Source: MGBC114079 sp964531385 (GTDB lineage: Bacteria > Bacillota > Clostridia > Lachnospirales > CAG-274). Taken from it: a DNA stretch of 64,000 bases. Location: positions 1 through 64,000 of the forward strand of contig CAZHGC010000012.1 of assembly GCA_964531385.1 (NCBI GenBank), written 5' to 3'. Shown here piece after piece: positions 59,310 through 64,000 of the stretch. The translations under genes and the position numbers were made by a program. Each line of letters starts with the position of its first letter. Within the stretch, counting starts at the first letter, position 1. The notes under the pieces are model-generated. The model worked only from the letters and a program-made list of their open reading frames with translations. It made no database searches and had not been told where the DNA came from.

Positions 59310-60382
59310 ATCTTTAATAAATCAACCGAATATTCAAATACACCGGTTGGAGATTGATGAATTAATTTAACACTTTCATTATTGATTATATTTTTATTCA
59401 TTTGAACTTTTCCTGTAGATTTTGAACCGTCTATTTCTGTTAAATCGGAGACGACAGGTTTGCATTTAAACAAATTTAACATTTCACTTAAAATAATACA
59501 TTGTTTCTCAATAATTAAATTTTCGAAAATTTCCCGTTTTTCAATAAGTTTATTTACCGGATTTGCCGGTCTTAATTTATAAATAGAGTTTTTGAGTTTA
59601 TCAATCATTAAATCGAAAAGGTCCATGTTTTGACTTTCTGTTAATTCCATATATTTATCAACTTTTAAAAGCTCTTTTTTATCTTTTCGCATAGAGTTTG
59701 CCTGAATATATTTCATCAATTTTTTTATATACAAAGACCAATTATAATCAATACATAATTGTACAGCCACTTGTAAAAATAATTGTTTTCCTGTAGTTCC
59801 TTTTAAATGCATTGGAAATCCGTTAATAACAAGCAGTGAATTTTTCTTGATTTTAGGAATAATTATTTTTGGCTCAACCAATTCATAATTATTTTTGCAA
59901 TAGTCAAGCAACAATTCTTCATTTTTTTCAAAATTCGCAACTCGATATAAAGGTACAGTTTCTAAGGTTCTGATTAAACCTCCTTTTTTGTCTTTTGATT
60001 CAACAAGCATAAAATAAGCAGGTGTTACTGTATCATAACCGCCATATTTATTTGTATCCAATCCTTTTTTTCTTGGAACGAGTTTTGTTCCTTTATTTTC
60101 GTCTTTTGGGGCTTTTAAAGGTTGTTGGTTAAACAATCCGCCTTTGTTGCAATAAGCATATCGAGTGAATAAAATATCGTTTTTTAATAAATACTTATTT
60201 ATAGTTTTTAAAGTTCCGTTTTTTCCGGCTTTCCATATAATTTCTTCGTTTTTTTCAATATCAAAATCAAACATACGATTTAAGCTGTATTTAACGTTTT
60301 TGTTTCTTTTTAGCCAATGCAACGGATTGTTTGTAAACTTGTTATAATAAACATTGCCAACAACAACATTTAAATAGGCATC
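59306..60382 (-). pseudogene. cas9: cas9, 5'-truncated (last ~358 codons only)
   Basis: Homology begins at 60382 with DAYLNVVVGNVYYNKFTNNP, which corresponds to the last RuvC motif (the Asp that is D986 in S. pyogenes Cas9), and runs through LNRMFDFDIEKNEEIIWKAG, NDILFTRYAYCNKGGLFNQQ, GLDTNKYGGYDTVTPAYFML (PAM-interacting domain) to QSPTGVFEYSVDLLKI. A stop (TAA) stands directly before the first homologous codon. RuvC-I, bridge helix, REC, RuvC-II and HNH are all absent; over 1000 codons are lost. No ribosome binding site serves a remaining start (TTG at 60322). It cannot cut DNA. Confidence 0.92.
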
Positions 60383-60434
60383 TTATTTTAGTTCGGTTTT
60401 ATTTCTCGTTGTTGTTTTTAACGATTATAATTTC

Positions 60435-60463
60435 TTGAAAAACTTATCGATTGATGATATAAT
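60435..60463 (+). promoter_or_regulatory. Promoter of the second PL9-like gene
   Basis: TTGAAA, 17-bp spacer, TATAAT. It lies about 50 bases beyond the cas9 truncation point and about 50 bases before the TTG start. Confidence 0.65.
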
Positions 60464-60515
60464 AAAAATATAGAAAGTGAGTTCGGTTGAGGTTGTTTTT
60501 TAAGAGGTTGATGCT

Positions 60516-62609
60516 TTGAAAAAGTTATTATTTTTATCAATATTGTTTATTTTGAATGTATTTTTGTTTTCGGGGATTGTTTTTGCCGAAAATAATTTGA
60601 AAGTTGTCATTGGCAGTGGATATTATAATTATTCGGAAAATAATTTTGTTGTAAATTATGATGTTTTTGGGGAAAATTTTGGCGGAAATGCAATTGTGTT
60701 TTGTGCTGTTTATGATGCAAACGGAAATTTTTTGACGTGTGAATTTGACAACTTTTCTTTTGATGATAAAAAAATTGCTCATAAAAGAGCTGTTTTCCCG
60801 ATTTCCGAAGAGACTTTAAAAAACGGAAGCTTGAAAATGCTTTTGTGGGAAGGTGCGGAAAATATGAAGCCCCTTGAAAAGTGTGTTGATGTTAAAATTT
60901 CGGAAATTAAAAATTTTGGCGAAAATGTTTGTTTTGATTTCTCACGTGATGAGTTTACTTCTTTAGGGAAACTTGAAGAAGAAAAAACTGTTTCGAACGT
61001 TACGTTTGTTACAAAAAGCGGAGGAAAAGAGCTTTCGGTTAAAAGCGATGGGTGTGTTTATTTTTTTGGCGGAGGAAAAGTTTCCGATTGTGCTTTGAAA
61101 TTTGATGTTTTGGGAAATTGCAAAATAAATTTTTACGGAAAATCGGTTTCTTCTGACGAGAGTAGATATTTAAAAGTTAATGACGGAAAAAACGATTTGG
61201 CTCGTTTTGAAATTGAACCGAATTGCATTACAACAGCGTCATATCAATATTTTGGAGAAGAAAAATCTTTATACATTTTTTCGGAAGTTAAAGGACTTTA
61301 TATTTATCAAATTGAAATTTTATACGACTATGCTCCTGATGTTTTTGGGGAATTTTATGTTAATGATTTTTCTTCGTTGCGTTCGGCTATTTGGAAAGCA
61401 GAAGAAGCCGGCGGAGGAAAAATTGTTATTAATGCCGATGAAATTAAATGTAATTCGGAAATTTTGTTAATGAAAGAAAATTCGAATATTACGATATGCG
61501 GGGGAAACGGGTTTTCAAGTGTTTTAAATTTTGAGCCATATAGAAGCCGATTGACAGATGTTTCGAAAATTGTTGATAAAAAAGGAATTCGAATTACCGG
61601 AAGCAACTATCGGCTTGAAGATATTGTTGTTGAAAATGTTCCGGGAAGAGGTATTAATTTAAGCGGAAAGGCTTGCGGTTTTAATGTTTTTAAAAACATT
61701 GTTTCGAGATATAACAACGGAAGCGGTTTTGCCACAACTTCTTTGGCTCACGACAACGTTTTTGAAAATTGCTACGCATACAGAAATTGTGATATTTACA
61801 CAATTGGCGGAAATGCCGATGGTTTTTCGATTAGCATTTCTTGCGGAGACAACAACAAACTTATCGATTGTTATGCTTGGGAAAATTCCGATGACGGATT
61901 TGACTCGTTTGCGATGTATTGTGATCTTGTCTATGAAAATTGTTTTGCTTGGCACAACGGTGACCCTGACGTTTATACGGGAAAATATGATTTTGACAGA
62001 GGCAGAGAGCTTGATGAAAAATTATATTTAATTAAAATTATCGAAAATCAAGATGAAAATTTTAAACAAAATTATTTGAACAAAAAGTTTGAGCTTCCAC
62101 AAGAAGAATTTATTGATGTTATTGACAATTCGGAAAACTCCGAAGGAACAAAGAAAATTTCAATTGAACAATTTATTGGAGATGAATGGAGAGGAAACCC
62201 GAATGGTTTTAAGCTTGGCTCGGGAAATTCAAAGCATGGCCCGCAGGTTACGGGCGAAGTGTGCAGAATTATGAAAAATTGCGTTGCTTTTGACCATATT
62301 GGCAAAGGTTTTGACAGAAACAGCTCAACTTGCACAGTTCAAATTGAAAACGGGATTGCTTTTGACAATAAAATGTACAATTATCAGCTTGATATGTGCG
62401 AAGTCCCTGTTTTTATCAATGCTTTTGAATATGGAGGAAGAAACAAACTTCCCGAAAGCTGTTTGATAAATAAACTTTCGGAAAAAGAATTTTTAAATGT
62501 TAAAAATAAAATTTACAAAAGAGTTGATTACATTGAAAGCGTTGTTTGTAATAATAAAATTCCGCTAAAATATAATAATGTTGATGAATTGTTTTCTGTG
62601 AATGATTGA
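60516..62609 (+). CDS. Secreted PL9-like pectate lyase
   Basis: 697 residues. Signal peptide LFLSILFILNVFLFSGIVFA; residues about 25-130 form a small beta domain ending LKMLLWEGAENMKPLEKCVD, similar to the C-terminus of the giant GLUG protein; about 130-280 is CBM-like; about 290-650 is a parallel beta-helix with PL9 marks NADGFSISISCGDNNKLIDC, ENSDDGFDSF (calcium Asp) and NPNGFKLGSGNSKHGPQV (catalytic Lys). No SLH or dockerin, so it is probably released or held by its N-terminal domain. The start is a TTG at 60516 with AGAGGT 8 bases upstream; no in-frame ATG fits the signal peptide. Confidence 0.88.
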   Translation: MKKLLFLSILFILNVFLFSGIVFAENNLKVVIGSGYYNYSENNFVVNYDVFGENFGGNAIVFCAVYDANGNFLTCEFDNFSFDDKKIAHKRAVFPISEETLKNGSLKMLLWEGAENMKPLEKCVDVKISEIKNFGENVCFDFSRDEFTSLGKLEEEKTVSNVTFVTKSGGKELSVKSDGCVYFFGGGKVSDCALKFDVLGNCKINFYGKSVSSDESRYLKVNDGKNDLARFEIEPNCITTASYQYFGEEKSLYIFSEVKGLYIYQIEILYDYAPDVFGEFYVNDFSSLRSAIWKAEEAGGGKIVINADEIKCNSEILLMKENSNITICGGNGFSSVLNFEPYRSRLTDVSKIVDKKGIRITGSNYRLEDIVVENVPGRGINLSGKACGFNVFKNIVSRYNNGSGFATTSLAHDNVFENCYAYRNCDIYTIGGNADGFSISISCGDNNKLIDCYAWENSDDGFDSFAMYCDLVYENCFAWHNGDPDVYTGKYDFDRGRELDEKLYLIKIIENQDENFKQNYLNKKFELPQEEFIDVIDNSENSEGTKKISIEQFIGDEWRGNPNGFKLGSGNSKHGPQVTGEVCRIMKNCVAFDHIGKGFDRNSSTCTVQIENGIAFDNKMYNYQLDMCEVPVFINAFEYGGRNKLPESCLINKLSEKEFLNVKNKIYKRVDYIESVVCNNKIPLKYNNVDELFSVND

Positions 62610-62654
62610 AATGGTTTTTTTAAAAGATTATTGTACTTTTGTTAATAATATCTA

Positions 62655-62739
62655 TTGTTTATTTTGTTCAGCTATGGTAAAATCATTTAAGGCAATAACG
62701 CATATTGCAAAAATAATTCATTTTTGCAATATGTTTTTG
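62655..62739 (+). promoter_or_regulatory. Promoter followed at once by an intrinsic terminator
   Basis: TTGTTT-17 bp-TAAAAT (62655-62683). From about 62690 a transcript would run into CATATTGCAAAAA / TTTTTGCAATATG (62701-62733), a 13-bp stem followed by T5. This may be the terminator of the lyase gene overlapping a promoter, or an attenuator for the membrane protein downstream. Confidence 0.5.
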
Positions 62740-62778
62740 AAGACAATTTTTTGACATATGTTTACAGGAGATTTTTAT

Positions 62779-63864
62779 ATGGAGAATATGGGGAACACAG
62801 CGAAAGCTGAAAATATTAAAGATAAGAAAAACAGATATATTTTAAGTATGATGTTTTTCGTTATTTTGGTTGGAACGACATTTTATTTGCTTCTTAAAGA
62901 TTGCAATTTTGGTGATATTGCCGATGCTGTTAGGGGGGCAGAATACAGTTATTTGTTTTTGTCTGTTGTTATGGCAATTATATATATTTCCGGCGAGGGG
63001 CAATGCCTTAACATTATTGTTAAATCGCTTAAAGGAAAAGCAAGCAAGTTATCTTGCTTTACTTATGGTTGCATTGATTTTTATTTTTGTGCGGTTACGC
63101 CTTCGGCAACTGGCGGTCAGCCTGTTGCGGCATATTATATGGCAAAAGACGGCGTTTCAGTTTCGACGTCAACCATTGCGTTGCTTTTGAACACAATTCA
63201 ATATAAAGTTGTTTTGCTTGTTTTGGGAATAATTGTTATGGTTTTCAAATTCGGCGATTTGTTTGGTGATTTTTGGTTTACTTTTATGTTCATTTTTGGT
63301 GTTGTTGCAAACATAATAACAGTTGGTTTTTGTTTGACAGCCGTTTTTTCGAAAGCTTTACTTAATAAAATTGTTTACAAGTCTGTTAATTTTCTTGTTA
63401 AAATTAAAATTATCAGAAACAGAAGAAAAGCTCTCCTTAAATATGAACATCATTTTAAAGATTATGCGTGCAGTGCGGAATATATAAAGAGCAATCCTGC
63501 TGTTAACGTTAAAGTGTTTTTTGTTTGTCTTGTTCAAAGGCTTGCTCTTTTTTCAATTGCTTATTTTATTTACAGAAGCTTTGGAAGCGAGGGCAGTTCA
63601 TTTTTTGATTTGCTTGCAATTCAAGTTGCAGTTGCTATGGCTGTTGATTCACTTCCTTTGCCGGGTGGTGTTGGTGCGGCAGAGGCTTTTACGCTTGAAC
63701 TTTTTACAACTATTTACGGTGTTGGAAAGGTTGCAACGGCAACTTTGCTTACAAGAGGAATAAGTTATTATTTTTGTCTTTTGGTTAGCGGTGCGTTTTT
63801 TGTTGCTAATCATATACGACTTATTAAAGTTGGCAAACGCCAAATTAAGAAAGGGGAATTATAA
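62779..63864 (+). CDS. Lysylphosphatidylglycerol synthase TM-region/flippase-like protein (UPF0104)
   Basis: 361 residues, polytopic membrane protein (about seven or eight helices) of PF03706. Signature segments: AVTPSATGGQPVAAYYMAKD and VDSLPLPGGVGAAEAFTLEL near the C-terminus, plus STIALLLNTIQYKVVLLVLG. The catalytic domain of MprF is absent, so it is a flippase-like or lipid-linked transport protein of unknown substrate. AGGAG precedes ATG 62779 by 10 bases. It is followed after 3 bases by a phospholipid-synthesis gene, supporting a lipid role. Confidence 0.88.
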   Translation: MENMGNTAKAENIKDKKNRYILSMMFFVILVGTTFYLLLKDCNFGDIADAVRGAEYSYLFLSVVMAIIYISGEGQCLNIIVKSLKGKASKLSCFTYGCIDFYFCAVTPSATGGQPVAAYYMAKDGVSVSTSTIALLLNTIQYKVVLLVLGIIVMVFKFGDLFGDFWFTFMFIFGVVANIITVGFCLTAVFSKALLNKIVYKSVNFLVKIKIIRNRRKALLKYEHHFKDYACSAEYIKSNPAVNVKVFFVCLVQRLALFSIAYFIYRSFGSEGSSFFDLLAIQVAVAMAVDSLPLPGGVGAAEAFTLELFTTIYGVGKVATATLLTRGISYYFCLLVSGAFFVANHIRLIKVGKRQIKKGEL

Positions 63865-63867
63865 TAA

Positions 63868-64000
63868 ATGATTGGTTTTTATAATTATACGGTTATTCTC
63901 ACCTATATCAGCTTGGCGTCTTCCGTTATTGGTATTTTTATATGCACAAACCCAAATTCTTTTGTTGGAAATGTTCCAAATTCTTTATGGGGGATTTTAT
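63868..64000 (+). CDS. CDP-alcohol phosphatidyltransferase-like protein, 5' part
   Basis: Cut by the window end; 44 codons visible: MIGFYNYTVILTYISLASSV then IGIFICTNPNSF. This N-terminus is typical of clostridial CDP-diacylglycerol-dependent phosphatidyltransferases (phosphatidylserine synthase type), but the catalytic DGx2ARx8Gx3Dx3D motif lies outside. AAAGGGGAATTATAAT precedes the ATG. Probable operon with the membrane protein upstream. Confidence 0.6.
   Translation, partial: MIGFYNYTVILTYISLASSVIGIFICTNPNSFVGNVPNSLWGIL

Noticed and set aside
60323..60515. tracrRNA next to the cas9 remnant
   Set aside because: No stretch complementary to the CRISPR repeat was found here or in the 57361-57452 leader.

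Overview
The window is AT-rich chromosomal DNA from an anaerobic, spore-forming member of the Clostridia. Evidence for this is the cotJABC spore-coat operon, an alpha/beta-type SASP, a ferredoxin and 2-oxoacid:ferredoxin oxidoreductase, many TTG starts with strong AGGAGG ribosome binding sites, and Firmicutes-type housekeeping order (tilS-hpt, NfeD-SPFH). Five very large secreted proteins, three of them clearly pectin-active (CE8/CE12 and PL9), point to a pectin-degrading gut or rumen organism with a lifestyle like Monoglobus. The species is an inference and cannot be settled from sequence reading alone.

Layout. 1-1 kb: cotJABC (minus) with a C-terminally shortened CotJC. 1.5-3.5 kb: aguA-aguB putrescine pathway. 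3.6-6.2 kb: rpmB, a Nudix hydrolase, and an NfeD-SPFH pair. 6.2-7.2 kb: a YhhQ-type queuosine-precursor transporter behind a structured, terminator-containing leader. 7.5-17.2 kb: a long plus-strand run of yvyF, a FG-GAP-like lipoprotein, a small membrane protein, tilS, hpt, a cell-wall amidase, recD2, engB, an unknown membrane-anchored protein and coaX. 17.5-22.1 kb: minus-strand secreted proteins, ending with a CE12-CE8-dockerin pectin esterase. 22.7-31.3 kb: fba, guaB, a two-gene 2-oxoacid:ferredoxin oxidoreductase, a PanE-like reductase and a MerR-family regulator. 31.4-36 kb: a MerR-type promoter (19-bp spacer with a dyad) followed by a CE8-CE12-dockerin pectin esterase. 36.5-41.6 kb: small secreted protein, cytidylate-kinase-like protein, SASP, ferredoxin (56 aa) and tldD-tldE. 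41.8-47.8 kb: a 1984-residue PL9 lyase with three SLH domains.

The accessory part is 47.8-60.5 kb. It holds a 410-bp perfect-looking tandem duplication. Each copy carries what looks like a type I toxin-antitoxin module: a 29-residue hydrophobic toxin on the minus strand, a convergent antisense RNA with its own promoter and terminator, and a possible leader peptide coupled to the toxin. The duplication abuts a 346-bp ISAs1-like remnant with terminal inverted repeats. Next come a 2055-residue repeat-rich surface protein with GLUG repeats, a decayed IS256-family element, and a type II-A CRISPR locus. That locus has six repeats, the leader-anchoring sequence ATTTGAG, csn2, cas2 and cas1 that all look intact, but only the last ~358 codons of cas9. 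The window ends with a second PL9-like secreted lyase, a flippase-like membrane protein and the start of a CDP-alcohol phosphatidyltransferase.

How it fits together: the pectin proteins use two display modes, dockerin (two esterases) and SLH (one lyase), while two others carry neither. One esterase gene appears to be under MerR-type control by the gene beside it. The most unusual parts are the decapitated cas9 with a preserved spacer-acquisition module and the tandem type I toxin-antitoxin pair.
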